Shown in pieces: positions 9,155 through 18,222 of a stretch of 64,000 nt of DNA. The notes beneath the pieces are model-generated. The model had not been told where the DNA came from and ran no database searches. It saw only the letters and a program-made list of their open reading frames with translations. The translations under genes and the position numbers were made by a program. This DNA comes from Rappaport israeli (GTDB taxonomy: Bacteria; Pseudomonadota; Gammaproteobacteria; Cardiobacteriales; Cardiobacteriaceae), in assembly GCF_001888055.1 (NCBI RefSeq), contig NZ_LXHZ01000003.1:1-64000 (forward strand). Reading direction: 5' to 3'. The stretch's first letter is position 1; the number at the start of each line of letters is the position of its first letter.

Positions 9155-10432
9155 ATGGCAAAACCTGCAATCAATCCTTATAAGGAACTAACTTCGCGCT
9201 TATGGTATTTGGTTTTTGCATTGATTATTTATAGAGTTGGTGCACATATTCCAGTGCCTGGTGTGGATTTAGCAAGAATTAGAGAATTATTCGAAAGTGG
9301 AGAAGGATCTATTTTTCAGCTTTTTAATATGTTCTCAGGAGGAGCTTTAAGTAATGCTTCTTTGTTGGCTTTAGGTGTTGCGCCTTATATTTCTGCGTCT
9401 ATTGTGATGCAGTTAATGTCGCATATGTATCCTCCTTTAAAAGAATTGCGCCAACAAGGTAGCAGTGGGCAGAAAAAGATTAGCCAATATACGCGTTATT
9501 TTACTTTGCTGCTTGCACTTATTCAGGGATTTGCCATATCAAGGACTGTCGAAGCACAGGGGATGACTTTAATTTCAGGACCAGCATTCTTAGTGACAGC
9601 TACTATTGGTCTCGCCTCTGGTGCATTGTTTATGATGTGGTTGGGTGAACAGATCACTGAGCGTGGGATTGGAAATGGTATTTCCATGCTGATCTTTGCA
9701 GGAATTGCAGTAAATATGCCTGCAGGTATTGCAAACTTGATTGAACAGGCAAAAGTTGGTGATATTAGTTTTGGCCGATTTTTTATGACTCTTGCTATAA
9801 TTATCGGTTTATTTGCTTTGATTGTGACAGTTGAACGTGCGCAAAGACAAATAAAAATTCATTATGCTAAAAGACATGGTATGCAGCAAGGGATTGGTGA
9901 GCGCTCACATTTGCCATTAAAAATTAATATGGCGGGTGTTATTCCAGCAATTTTTGCTTCTGCAATCATTACATTGTTAGTTTCTGCGTTGTCGTTAGGA
10001 AATAACTTAAGTGGTTCTGTTGGTAGATATATTTCTGATATTGCTGCTGGTTTTGCACAAGGCAGTTGGTTGTATATTGCTACATTTTCATTGCTGATTA
10101 TTCTGTTCTCTTTTTTCTATACAGCTATGATGTTTGAAAATAGAGAATTGGCAGATAACTTGAAAAAATCAAATGCTTTTATTCAAGGACATAGACCAGG
10201 GAAACAAACAGCACAGTATTTGGATATGGTACAAGAATGCTTAACTTTGGTAGGTGCTTTTTATGTAGCATTTGTTTGTGTTCTCCCATCTATCATGAAT
10301 ATAGGCTCAGCATCCTCTCATGTATTATTTTTGTTTGGTGGAACTTCTTTATTAATTGCTGTGGTCGTTGCAATGGATTTTGTCTCACAAGTGCAGTCTC
10401 ATTTGATGTCAAAAAATATGACTCACTTATGA
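9155..10432 (+). CDS. secY: Sec translocase channel subunit SecY
   Basis: SecY is the inner-membrane channel of the general secretion pathway, working with SecE and SecG and the motor SecA. The 425-residue product has about ten hydrophobic segments, the plug and pore region near IFQLFNMFSGGALSNASLLALG, and the cytoplasmic loop EQITERGIGNGISMLIFAGI typical of SecY. It lies in its usual place after rplO. The gene normally found next, rpmJ, appears only as a remnant. Confidence 0.97.
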   Translation: MAKPAINPYKELTSRLWYLVFALIIYRVGAHIPVPGVDLARIRELFESGEGSIFQLFNMFSGGALSNASLLALGVAPYISASIVMQLMSHMYPPLKELRQQGSSGQKKISQYTRYFTLLLALIQGFAISRTVEAQGMTLISGPAFLVTATIGLASGALFMMWLGEQITERGIGNGISMLIFAGIAVNMPAGIANLIEQAKVGDISFGRFFMTLAIIIGLFALIVTVERAQRQIKIHYAKRHGMQQGIGERSHLPLKINMAGVIPAIFASAIITLLVSALSLGNNLSGSVGRYISDIAAGFAQGSWLYIATFSLLIILFSFFYTAMMFENRELADNLKKSNAFIQGHRPGKQTAQYLDMVQECLTLVGAFYVAFVCVLPSIMNIGSASSHVLFLFGGTSLLIAVVVAMDFVSQVQSHLMSKNMTHL

Positions 10433-10491
10433 AAAAAGCAAATATTTCTGGTTTTGGCGGACAATACCACCGTTGATTATTTCAAGAAGTA

Positions 10492-10600
10492 TAAAAAGTT
10501 AGCACATCTGTAAAAAATGTGCAGCAAACTCTAAGTTATCCCTTATTGTGGTATGCTTGTTTTTGCAGTGGCATATGTCACAAACAACGTCTTGTAGGCG
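10492..10600 (+). pseudogene. rpmJ: probable decayed rpmJ (L36) remnant
   Basis: No intact L36 gene follows secY. The sequence here still spells pieces of L36 in more than one frame: a VxxSVK start near 10498, an out-of-frame MC..K piece near 10517, and FCSxxxHKQR near 10561-10590. That last piece lines up with the C-terminal zinc-binding FCSDPxHKQRQG of the family. There is no start codon where one is expected, and several substitutions and length changes are needed, more than a single read error would explain. The call rests on position plus partial similarity. Confidence 0.5.
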
Positions 10601-10629
10601 TTGACAGTAAGTTGATTTATCTATAGAAT
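10601..10629 (+). promoter_or_regulatory. sigma70-type promoter for the alpha operon
   Basis: A TTGACA -35 box, a 17-base spacer and a TAGAAT -10 box (5 of 6 consensus) lie just before rpsM. This would drive rpsM-rpsK-rpsD-rpoA-rplQ independently of the upstream cluster. It lies in or just after the decayed rpmJ region. Confidence 0.65.
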
Positions 10630-10656
10630 TTCGAACCTTTATTTTTAGGAGTATTT

Positions 10657-11013
10657 ATGGCTCGTATTGCTGGTATTAATGTACCTACGAATAAACATGT
10701 CGTGGTTGCGTTAACCTCAATTTATGGTATTGGTTCTGCTCGTGCTCGTGACATTGTTGCAGCAGCAAACGTAGAACCCGATAAAAAAGTTCGTGACCTA
10801 AGTGATGCAGAAGTTGAAGCTTTGCGTCAGGTAGTAGGCGAGTATCAGGTAGAAGGCGATTTACGTCGAAAAGTTTCGATGGACATCAAACGTTTGATGG
10901 ATTTGGGTTGTTATCGTGGATTACGCCATCGTCGCTCTTTGCCAGTTCGTGGTCAACGCACTAAAACTAATGCGCGCACCCGTAAAGGTCCGCGTCGTCC
11001 AATTAAACGTTAA
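10657..11013 (+). CDS. rpsM: 30S ribosomal protein S13
   Basis: S13 is in the small-subunit head and touches P-site tRNA and the large subunit. It has 118 residues, as in E. coli. The helix-two-turn-helix region ([12 protein letters not shown]) and the basic tail [18 protein letters not shown] are intact. TTAGGAG precedes the ATG. It is the first gene of the alpha operon. Confidence 0.98.
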   Translation: MARIAGINVPTNKHVVVALTSIYGIGSARARDIVAAANVEPDKKVRDLSDAEVEALRQVVGEYQVEGDLRRKVSMDIKRLMDLGCYRGLRHRRSLPVRGQRTKTNARTRKGPRRPIKR

Positions 11014-11028
11014 TTAAGAGAGTAAGTT

Positions 11029-11427
11029 ATGGCTAAGGCTGCTGGTAAACAAAAAAATGTTAAAAAGAAAGCAAAGCGTGTAGTGGTGGACGCCGTTGCG
11101 CACGTCCACGCATCATTTAATAACACAATCGTGACCATTACTGATGGTCAGGGTAACACGCTTTCATGGGCAACTGCCGGTGGGTCTGGTTTTCGCGGTT
11201 CAAGAAAAAGTACTCCGTTCGCTGCACAGGTGGCAGCAGAACGTGCAGGGAATGCAGCCAAAGAATATGGTGTGCAAAACCTTGACGTGAATATCAAAGG
11301 ACCTGGTCCAGGACGTGAGTCTGCTGTACGTGCTTTGAATGCAAATGGTTTTAACATTCATAGTATTACAGATGTAACTCCTGTGCCACACAATGGTTGT
11401 CGTCCACCTAAAAAGCGTCGCGTATAA
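11029..11427 (+). CDS. rpsK: 30S ribosomal protein S11
   Basis: S11 forms part of the platform and the mRNA exit cleft. The 132-residue product contains [15 protein letters not shown], the [17 protein letters not shown] block and the terminal [15 protein letters not shown], all typical of the family. Confidence 0.98.
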   Translation: MAKAAGKQKNVKKKAKRVVVDAVAHVHASFNNTIVTITDGQGNTLSWATAGGSGFRGSRKSTPFAAQVAAERAGNAAKEYGVQNLDVNIKGPGPGRESAVRALNANGFNIHSITDVTPVPHNGCRPPKKRRV

Positions 11428-11443
11428 TTATTCGGAGTAGAGA

Positions 11444-12064
11444 ATGGCTAGATATATTGGACCTAAGTGTCGCTTAAGTCGTCGTGAAGGGGTAGACCTT
11501 GAATTAAAATCAGGGGTGCGCCCATTAGAATCAAAATGCAATTTAAATGCAGCACCTGGTCAGCATGGTGCGCGTCGAGGTCGTTTATCAGACTACGGCG
11601 GTCAGCTGCGTGAAAAACAAAAGTTAAAGCGTATTTATGGCGTATTAGAGCGTCAGTTTCGCAACTATTATAAAAAAGCGGCTTCTCAAAAAGGTTCTAC
11701 AGGTGAAAATTTGTTGAAGTTGTTAGAGCAACGTTTAGATAATGTGGTTTATCGTATGGGCTATGGTGCAACACGTGCAGAAGCGCGACAGTTGGTTTCT
11801 CATGGTGCGATTGAGGTAAATGGTCAGCGTGTAAATATTGCTTCTTATCAGGTGAAAGCTGAGGACGTTGTTGCTGTTCGTGAAAAATCTCGTAAGCAAT
11901 TGCGTATTCAAAGTGCGCTAGAAATTGCTTCTCAACGTGGATTTGTTGAGTGGGTTGAAGTAGATACAAGTAAGATGACAGGTCAGTTTAAACGTGTTCC
12001 TGAGCGAATTGATTTATCAGCTGATATTAACGAGTCACTTGTTGTTGAGCTTTACTCGAAATAA
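11444..12064 (+). CDS. rpsD: 30S ribosomal protein S4
   Basis: S4 nucleates small-subunit assembly and in E. coli represses the alpha operon. The protein has 206 residues, as in E. coli. The N-terminal part is [16 protein letters not shown], and the S4 RNA-binding domain lies at about residues 96-160 with [29 protein letters not shown] precedes the start. Confidence 0.98.
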   Translation: MARYIGPKCRLSRREGVDLELKSGVRPLESKCNLNAAPGQHGARRGRLSDYGGQLREKQKLKRIYGVLERQFRNYYKKAASQKGSTGENLLKLLEQRLDNVVYRMGYGATRAEARQLVSHGAIEVNGQRVNIASYQVKAEDVVAVREKSRKQLRIQSALEIASQRGFVEWVEVDTSKMTGQFKRVPERIDLSADINESLVVELYSK

Positions 12065-12104
12065 CGTCAGTCTTGAATTTATTTATTTATAGAGGGCGTT
12101 TAAA

Positions 12105-13061
12105 ATGGCTTTATCAGAACTTTTAACACCGCGTATTGTGCAAATAAAGGAACTTGCTCCTAACACGTCGCGTGTGACTTTGGAACCTCTTGAGCGTGGA
12201 TTTGGTTATACATTAGGAACAGCGCTACGTCGTGTCTTGCTGTCTTCATTAGAAGGTGCAGCGGTAATTGAATGTGAGATTGATGGTGTTGACCATGAAT
12301 ACTCTGCGATTGAAGGCGTTCGTGAAGACGTGGTGGACGTAATGTTAAATCTTAAAGGGCTTTCTTTAATCATTCATGAAGGTGAGCGTGCTGAAATGCA
12401 TTTATCTGCTAATAAAGCAGGTGAAGTTAAGGCAGGTGATTTTAATGCACCTTCTAATATTGAGATTGCTAATCCTGAGCATATTATTGCGCACTTAACA
12501 CAGGATGTAAGTTTTCGCATGCGTGTCGTTGTGGAGAAAAATCGTGGTTATCGAGTAGTTAATGCTGAGACTGTAGAGTCTGTTTCTCCGGGTGTATTGA
12601 GATTGGATGCTTCTTTCTCACCAATTAAGCGTATTGCCTATCGCGTTGAGTCGGCTCGTGTTGAACAGCGTACAGACTTAGATAAGTTGATTATCGATAT
12701 TGAGTCTAACGGTACAATTAGTCCTGAGCAAGCAATCCGCCAAGCGGCAACTATTTTGCATCAACAAATTTCTGTTTTTGTTAATCTTGAGTCAACTGAT
12801 GAAGAGTATGAGCAAGAAGAGGTAGTTGAGGTTGACCCAGTATTGTTACGTCCGGTGGATGATTTGGAACTAACAGTTAGAAGCGCAAACTGTTTGAAAG
12901 CTGAAAATATTAATAACATTGGTGATTTAGTACGTCGTAGTGAGATGGAGTTGCTGAAAACTCCGAATTTAGGTAAAAAATCTCTCAATGAAATTAAGGA
13001 AGTTTTAGCTTCTCATGGTTTAGAACTGGGTATGGATATTGATAACTGGCCACAAAATTAA
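12105..13061 (+). CDS. rpoA: RNA polymerase alpha subunit
   Basis: Alpha is the assembly scaffold of RNA polymerase and the contact point for UP elements and activators. The 318-residue product has the N-terminal dimerisation domain (about 1-230, with the [18 protein letters not shown] block), an acidic linker ([13 protein letters not shown]) and the C-terminal helix-hairpin-helix domain (about 245-315, with [17 protein letters not shown] and [16 protein letters not shown]). It lies between rpsD and rplQ as usual. Confidence 0.98.
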   Translation: MALSELLTPRIVQIKELAPNTSRVTLEPLERGFGYTLGTALRRVLLSSLEGAAVIECEIDGVDHEYSAIEGVREDVVDVMLNLKGLSLIIHEGERAEMHLSANKAGEVKAGDFNAPSNIEIANPEHIIAHLTQDVSFRMRVVVEKNRGYRVVNAETVESVSPGVLRLDASFSPIKRIAYRVESARVEQRTDLDKLIIDIESNGTISPEQAIRQAATILHQQISVFVNLESTDEEYEQEEVVEVDPVLLRPVDDLELTVRSANCLKAENINNIGDLVRRSEMELLKTPNLGKKSLNEIKEVLASHGLELGMDIDNWPQN

Positions 13062-13097
13062 GCAATTTGTAGCTGAGAAAAATTTAGGAGTATTAAA

Positions 13098-13487
13098 ATG
13101 AGACATAAACTTGCCGGTCGTAAATTTAACCGGACTAGCGCTCATCGTAAGGCGATGTTTCAGAATATGTCGGTTTCTTTAATTGAACATGAGCTGATTA
13201 AAACAACTTTGCCTAAGGCAAAGGATTTACGTCGCGTGATTGAGCCAATGATTACGCATGCTAAAAATCATGACGATGTTGCTGGTCGTCGTATTGCCTT
13301 TTCGCGTTTGCGTGACCGTGCTGCGGTGCAGAAGTTGTTTGCTGAGCTTGCACCACGTTATAAAGAGCGTCCTGGTGGCTATGTTCGGATTTTGAAATGC
13401 GGATTCCGCCCTGGTGACCAAGCCCCTATGGCATATGTTGAATTGGTTGACCGTCCGTTGCCAGAGGAAACAGATAGTGAGGCATAA
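13098..13487 (+). CDS. rplQ: 50S ribosomal protein L17
   Basis: L17 is a large-subunit protein near the tunnel exit. The 129-residue product starts [20 protein letters not shown] and contains the [27 protein letters not shown] signature. It is the last gene of the alpha operon and is followed by a strong terminator. Confidence 0.98.
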   Translation: MRHKLAGRKFNRTSAHRKAMFQNMSVSLIEHELIKTTLPKAKDLRRVIEPMITHAKNHDDVAGRRIAFSRLRDRAAVQKLFAELAPRYKERPGGYVRILKCGFRPGDQAPMAYVELVDRPLPEETDSEA

Positions 13488-13526
13488 GCAGATGTTTTAA
13501 TACATTTGGTGTAATTCTAAATATAA

Positions 13527-13558
13527 AAGGCTAACTTTTTGACAAAGTTAGCCTTTTT
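13527..13558 (+). terminator. intrinsic terminator of the ribosomal cluster
   Basis: A 12-bp perfect stem (AAGGCTAACTTT paired with AAAGTTAGCCTT) is followed by a T run. Its position 40 bases after rplQ marks the end of the alpha operon. The flanking A run means it could also stop transcription on the other strand. Confidence 0.9.
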
Positions 13559-13590
13559 ATTATGATGGGTTTTTAAAGCTTTTTATTATT

Positions 13591-14011
13591 TTATGTAGAT
13601 GCTGATTCTTTAGAGGCGCGCAGGTAGGTAGTGTTTATCGTGTTCATTTAATACATAAATATCGCCGACGTTGATGGGATAGATATTGCCTTGCATATCT
13701 TCAACTTCACCACTGCCTGCAATGCAATAACAGGCTTCTAAGTGGTTTTTATACTCTAGCAGGGACTCAGTCGCGCGATAGACGAACTATGGCACACGGT
13801 AAATCCCATACCATCGGCTTGGGTGAGTAAGCGATGGCTGGTGTCATTCCCCCAGTTCACAAAGTATTCGCTATAGTCGAAGAATTGAAAAAGTATTACG
13901 GCGTTGGCTCGCCTTGCCGTACTATCTGTACTGTCTGCGGCTCGCCGCCTTGTACTACTTTTTCACTTCTCCGACTATATTTTCCACGTCTTTTAAACTG
14001 CGTACAAACAT
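13591..14011 (-). pseudogene. ectC: ectC (ectoine synthase) pseudogene split by a MITE
   Basis: Read on the minus strand, the N-terminus MFVRSLKDVE begins at 14011. A 108-bp repeat then interrupts it, and the frame resumes as [28 protein letters not shown]. After a frameshift near 13790 comes [40 protein letters not shown], another frameshift, and LRASKES before a stop. These blocks match the cupin protein EctC, which closes the ectoine ring from N-gamma-acetyl-diaminobutyrate, in order. Removing the repeat with one TA copy restores the frame. The last third of the family is missing, and no ectA or ectB is nearby. The gene is dead. Confidence 0.8.
13872..13979. mobile_element. Correia-like MITE (108 bp) with 24-bp inverted ends
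   Basis: The ends are 24-bp imperfect inverted repeats beginning TATAGTCG (13872-13895 and 13956-13979, 2 mismatches). The insert duplicates TA: joining the flanks with one TA restores the ectC frame. No transposase is encoded, so it would move only with help in trans. The TATAG ends, TA target and core (ACGGCGTTGGCTCGCC, TCTGTACTGTCTGCGG) resemble, from memory, Correia-type and related intergenic repeats of Neisseria. No second copy was noticed in the window. Confidence 0.75.
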
Positions 14012-14041
14012 GTTCACTCTTATAATTCAATGTTATCTATA

Positions 14042-14062
14042 ATATTAACCTCGGGTTAATAT
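14042..14062. promoter_or_regulatory. 9-bp inverted repeat upstream of the ectC remnant
   Basis: ATATTAACC, a 3-base spacer and GGTTAATAT form a perfect inverted repeat 31 bases upstream of the ectC start. The size and placement fit a dimeric repressor operator, for example a MarR-type regulator as known for some ect operons. The link to a particular regulator is inference. Confidence 0.45.
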
Positions 14063-14123
14063 CAGTAAACATTAATATAATCTTGTCTGTTGCGCAATGC
14101 AGTGGCGAGAAATTATCAATGAT

Positions 14124-14145
14124 GCCACCAGCATCAGCTGGTGGC
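14124..14145 (-). terminator. hairpin downstream of fruA
   Basis: A perfect 9-bp stem (GCCACCAGC and GCTGGTGGC) with a 4-base loop lies 11 bases beyond the fruA stop on the minus strand. The following minus-strand sequence is only weakly T-rich, so this is a moderate terminator. Confidence 0.55.
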
Positions 14146-14155
14146 GTTGTAAGCG

Positions 14156-16024
14156 TTAGGCGACTGGTTTTTTAAATAAAGCCAGAGCCAGTGTGCTAGC
14201 GCCTGTTCCTAGGGCAATAGCGAGCGCGTATCCTCCTAGATTGATGACAGCGTTAGGAATAAATAATACGAAAATACCCCCATGCGGTGCGCGCAATCCG
14301 CATTCAAACCACATACTTAATGCACCAGCTAGTGCTGAGCCTATCATGAGTGCAGGAATGACGCGTAATGGGTCTTTGGCGGCAAATGGAATGGCGCCCT
14401 CAGTAATAAAGCTCAAGCCTAAAATTCCTGTTGCTTTGCCTGCTTGGCGCTCTTCCTCACTAAAGCGATTGTGCACTAGGAGCGTAGCAAGGGCGATGGC
14501 AAGTGGTGGCGTCATTCCTGCTGCCATTGTCGCTGCCATTGGGGCAAATACATCTGAAGCAATGAGTGCTGTGGAGAATAAATAGGCGGCTTTATTGATT
14601 GGGCCACCCATATCAATGGCCATCATTGCGCCTAAGATAGCGCCGAGTAATAGGGCATTAGTGCCTTGCATGTTTTTTAACCAATCTTCTAAGCCAGATT
14701 GAATAAAGGCAATGGGTTCACCAATTAAATAATACATTAGCAATCCAACCACCGTTGTGCCCAATAATGGAAGAATAATCATTGGTTTAAGACTTTCTAG
14801 CTCTTTGGGCAGTTTGATGATTTTAGACAACCATGCCACCCAATAACCTGCAATAAAGCCTGCTAGAATTGCGCCTAGAAATCCCGCGCCCGTATTTGCA
14901 GCGATATATGCGCCCACCATTGCAGGGGCAAGCGCTGTTCTGCCAGCGATTGAATAACCAATATAAGCGCCTAAGATAGGCACAAATAGCGCAAACGCAT
15001 CTTTCCCAATCCAAAATAAGGTAGCCGCTAGAGTTTGGCGGTATTCCTCTTTATAAATATGAATGCCTTCGGCGCCTAATAAAAATGACCCCAGTGCAAA
15101 GCCCAAAGCGATTAATAAACCACCTGCTACTACAAACGGTAGCATATGAGAGACGCCCGTCATTAAATGCTTATAGACCCCTGTTTTTTGCTTATTTGCG
15201 CTAGTAGATGTTGAGTGCTCCGCTTGGTGTGGCGTACCTTCTGCAAAAGCTTTTTCAATGACCGCCTGCGCATTGGCAATAGCGGCTTTTGTTGTTGTGC
15301 GATACAATTTTTTACCTGCAAAGCGCTGAGCGTCTACATTGGTATCCGCCGCAATAATCACCACTGCCGCCTGTGCAATCTCTTCATCATGCAATACATT
15401 TCTAGCGCCGACACTGCCTTGAGTTTCAATTTTTACCGCATATCCCAAGGCTTCAGCGCCTTTCTCTAGCGCTTCCTGAGCCATATAAGTATGCGCCACC
15501 CCTGTTGGGCAAGCCGTAACGCCTATGATTAAATCTTTTTGCGTCTTGTGAGATGATGAATTATCTTCACGATGCGCACTGTAGGCATCTGCTGAGGTTG
15601 CCACTGCTGATAGCGTCGACAAAATATCTTGAATATCATCAGTCTGAGCCAATCGTTTGGCTGTTTTCTCTTCACTGACCACCGTGCTCAAACGTTTTAA
15701 AATTCCCAGATGCTCATTATCTTTCGCCGCAATCCCCACCACTAAATACGCCAACTCACCGTCCTCCCAGTCCACCCCTTGAGGAAATTGCACAATTGCA
15801 ATGGCCGTTTCATGAATAAAATGGCGGTTTTCAGGGATACCATGCGGAATAGCCACTCCATTGCCTAAATAAGTATTTTCTTGCGCTTCACGCGCCAGCA
15901 TACTTTGTTCATAGGCAGGGGTTGTTTTTCCATTATTTGCCAATAGTTGAGCGACTTGTGCAATCGCTTCTTGTTTAGAGTTGGCGCGCGCATTTAAGCG
16001 AATCAGTTGAGGGGTTAATTGCAT
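14156..16024 (-). CDS. fruA: PTS fructose-type transporter, fused EIIA-EIIB-EIIC
   Basis: Phosphotransferase permease that takes up and phosphorylates a sugar, most likely fructose. The 622-residue protein holds three domains. EIIA covers about 1-145, with the phospho-histidine in GVAIPHG, residue 61. EIIB covers about 163-262, with the phospho-cysteine in [10 protein letters not shown], residue 172. EIIC covers about 285-622, with some eight to ten hydrophobic segments. In E. coli the EIIA domain is instead on FruB. No fruK, HPr or EI gene is in the window. A DeoR-type regulator is divergent, and the intergenic palindromes suggest it controls fruA. Confidence 0.93.
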   Translation of the reverse strand: MQLTPQLIRLNARANSKQEAIAQVAQLLANNGKTTPAYEQSMLAREAQENTYLGNGVAIPHGIPENRHFIHETAIAIVQFPQGVDWEDGELAYLVVGIAAKDNEHLGILKRLSTVVSEEKTAKRLAQTDDIQDILSTLSAVATSADAYSAHREDNSSSHKTQKDLIIGVTACPTGVAHTYMAQEALEKGAEALGYAVKIETQGSVGARNVLHDEEIAQAAVVIIAADTNVDAQRFAGKKLYRTTTKAAIANAQAVIEKAFAEGTPHQAEHSTSTSANKQKTGVYKHLMTGVSHMLPFVVAGGLLIALGFALGSFLLGAEGIHIYKEEYRQTLAATLFWIGKDAFALFVPILGAYIGYSIAGRTALAPAMVGAYIAANTGAGFLGAILAGFIAGYWVAWLSKIIKLPKELESLKPMIILPLLGTTVVGLLMYYLIGEPIAFIQSGLEDWLKNMQGTNALLLGAILGAMMAIDMGGPINKAAYLFSTALIASDVFAPMAATMAAGMTPPLAIALATLLVHNRFSEEERQAGKATGILGLSFITEGAIPFAAKDPLRVIPALMIGSALAGALSMWFECGLRAPHGGIFVLFIPNAVINLGGYALAIALGTGASTLALALFKKPVA

Positions 16025-16070
16025 CTCTATTCTCCTTCTTAGTACTCTTCTGCAAATTATAAATGTTTTG

Positions 16071-16090
16071 TTATCTTATAGATAAGATAA
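16071..16090. promoter_or_regulatory. palindrome in the fruA-deoR intergenic region
   Basis: TTATCTTA, TAGA, TAAGATAA: a perfect 8-bp inverted repeat 47 bases upstream of fruA. It is a candidate operator for the divergent regulator. Confidence 0.45.
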
Positions 16091-16105
16091 TTTTCATGAT
16101 GAAAA
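16091..16105. promoter_or_regulatory. second palindrome upstream of fruA
   Basis: TTTTCAT, G, ATGAAAA: a perfect 7-bp inverted repeat directly next to the 16071 palindrome. Back-to-back palindromes suggest a composite control site, but the binding protein is unknown. Confidence 0.4.
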
Positions 16106-16171
16106 ATATTAAAAATATGATGATATAAGAAATATCTTGTTAATATCATGGTTTAATTTGGCGGCTTCAAG

Positions 16172-16190
16172 TATAATTTAGCGCTAAATT
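16172..16190 (+). promoter_or_regulatory. -10 box and 16-bp palindrome before the DeoR regulator
   Basis: A TATAAT hexamer at 16172-16177 overlaps the perfect palindrome AATTTAGCGCTAAATT at 16175-16190, some 33 bases before the regulator start. A repressor bound here would block its own promoter, which is the common autoregulation layout for this family. Confidence 0.5.
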
Positions 16191-16222
16191 TAGTGATTAC
16201 TAACATTTTTAAACATATATTT

Positions 16223-16997
16223 ATGAAATCTTCTGCAATACAACGTCGTCAACAACTTCTCAAACAACTTACAAACGGCGCAATCTACACACCGGCACAA
16301 CTTGCTGAGCAACTGGGTGTCTCTATCATGACGATTTATCGTGATTTAAAAGTATTGCAAGCACAAGGTGTTGTGCATAAAGAAAGCGGAGGTGTTTTTA
16401 AGGCGCAAGCCAACCCACATCATGCCTTCAATTCATTTTTACCGATTAGCCATCAAGCTGCAAAACAGCCATTGGACGTTTCGCGGCTGCGCATTTAATT
16501 GATGAGCAAAAGATTCGCTCATTATTGATTCAGGGACAACGGTTTTAGAATTTGTTAAAGCGTTGCCTGATGTATCCATACAAGTCATGGTTGATAGTTT
16601 GCCTGCCTTAAATGCGCTGAGTACTTACCAGCACATGCAAGTGCATGTTATTGGTGGCAAACTCAATATAGACAATGGCATATTTGAAGGCAGTTTAGCG
16701 CATGACACCTTAAGCAACTGCCATTTTACTAAAGCCTTTATTGGCACAGATGGCATTGATTTGCGCGCAGGATTAACTACCACCAATACCGCTAACGCGC
16801 AACTTACGCGCTTAATGGCAGAACAAGCGGATGAGGTATACATTTTGGCGGATTTATCTAAATTTTATCAACGTGCTTTGGCCAGCATTATGGGCTTTGA
16901 ACGTATCACTGCCATCATTACACAGCAGGGGGTGAGTGATGAATTTAAAGAATTGTTTTTAAATAAAAATATCAAATTATTTGAGGTGGATTGTTAA
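16223..16997 (+). CDS. DeoR-family sugar regulator (two frameshifts)
   Basis: Transcription regulator of the DeoR family, which usually senses a sugar phosphate. The N-terminal winged helix is clear (residues about 3-60, QRRQQLLKQLTNGAIYTPAQLAEQLGVS...TIYRDLKVLQAQG). The frame breaks near 16463 and again near 16520, each fitted by one missing base, and continues with DSGTTVLEF, FIGTDGID and ADLSKF, the sensor-domain motifs of the family. The start at 16223 follows the family. A longer frame from 16193 is possible. Its divergence from fruA points to control of fructose uptake. It is a pseudogene if the indels are real. Confidence 0.8.
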
Positions 16998-17065
16998 AAA
17001 TAAAATTACTGAGATAGGCAATTAAACATAAATAAAGCTTGTAATGAGAGGATTTAGGGGGAGTT

Positions 17066-18199
17066 ATGGCGGTAGTTTATTATCAGCAGGCGCAGATTTT
17101 TAACGGACGGGTGTTGCTAAAAGGGTATAGTTTGGCGGTGGAAGATGGGCGGACGTTGGCGCTCGTGCCTGATGAGTTGGTGGATAAGAATGCGCAGGTG
17201 GTGCGCTTGTCGGGAGGAATTTTAACGCCCGGTTATGTGGAGTTGCAGGCTAATGGTGGGGGTGGGGTGTTATTTAATGAGCATCCAACGCTTGCAGGGA
17301 TTGAGGCGATTTTGGCGGCGCATCGCCAATTTGGCACAGTCGCCATGTTGCCGACTTTTATTACGGATTCGGCGGAGCAATTAGCTTTGGCAATGGCGGC
17401 GGTGGCGCAAGGGATTGAGGCGCAGACGGTGGGATTAATTGGGGGGCATTTTGAAGGCCCATTTATTAATGTGGAGAAAAAGGGGACGCATCGTGCGGAT
17501 TTTATTCGGATGCCTGAGGCGGTGGATTGGCAGATGTTTGCTCGGCGGGATTTGGGCAATAGTTTGGTTACGCTGGCGCCTGAAAAGGTTCCAGAGGGGT
17601 TTGTGGCGCATTTGGTGAGCTTGGGTTTTCGGGTGAATGCAGGGCATACGTTAGCGGATGAGCGGGCAATGTTGGCAGCGTTTCATGAGGGGCTGGGTGG
17701 GGTTACGCATTTATATAATGCAATGCCTGCTTTTGCAGGACGGTCGTCTGGGGTATTGGCGGCGGCGGTGCGCTTGGGGCTCAATTGCGGAATTATTGTA
17801 GATGGGGTGCATAGTGAAGCGGCGGCGTTGCAGGTGGCGTTTAAATTATTAGGGAAGGATTATTTGTCGTTGGTAACCGATAGCATGCATACAATTGGGG
17901 CTAAGGGGATTGAGTCGTTTGAATTAACGGGGCAGCGGGTGTTTGTGCAAGGAGACCGCTTGGTCAATGAGGAGGGGTCTTTGGCTGGGGCGCATATTAC
18001 AATGGAGCGGAGTGTGAAAAATGCGCGTGATTTGATGCAAGTGGGGGTGGCAGATGCGCTGACGATGGCGATTACTACGCCAGCGCGTTATATCGGACGG
18101 GCGGATTTGGCGCGAATTACAGGACGACGATTGGCTGATATTTTATATTTAGATGAGGCGCTGTCATTGCAGGCGTTGCCTTGGGTTGAATTGGATTAG
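17066..18199 (+). CDS. nagA: N-acetylglucosamine-6-phosphate deacetylase
   Basis: Removes acetate from GlcNAc-6-phosphate, the first committed step in amino-sugar catabolism and cell-wall sugar recycling. The 377-residue amidohydrolase shows TPGYVELQANGGGGV near residue 52, the metal-site motif GHFEGPF near 128-134, the NAGHT motif, GVTHLYNAM with further histidines, and LVTDSMHTIGA with the likely catalytic aspartate. AGGGGGAG precedes the ATG. It forms an operon with nagB 23 bases downstream. No NagE-type GlcNAc transporter is in the window, so the source of substrate is not shown. Confidence 0.96.
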   Translation: MAVVYYQQAQIFNGRVLLKGYSLAVEDGRTLALVPDELVDKNAQVVRLSGGILTPGYVELQANGGGGVLFNEHPTLAGIEAILAAHRQFGTVAMLPTFITDSAEQLALAMAAVAQGIEAQTVGLIGGHFEGPFINVEKKGTHRADFIRMPEAVDWQMFARRDLGNSLVTLAPEKVPEGFVAHLVSLGFRVNAGHTLADERAMLAAFHEGLGGVTHLYNAMPAFAGRSSGVLAAAVRLGLNCGIIVDGVHSEAAALQVAFKLLGKDYLSLVTDSMHTIGAKGIESFELTGQRVFVQGDRLVNEEGSLAGAHITMERSVKNARDLMQVGVADALTMAITTPARYIGRADLARITGRRLADILYLDEALSLQALPWVELD

Positions 18200-18222
18200 A
18201 TTAGTTGGATTAGGAGGATAAG

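Noticed and set aside
13834-14025. A 63-codon open frame on + across the MITE
   Set aside because: It runs through the repeat and the antisense of ectC, and has no ribosome site or family similarity.
14193-14585. A 130-codon frame on + inside fruA
   Set aside because: It is antisense to the EIIC domain, with no ribosome-binding site and no family match.
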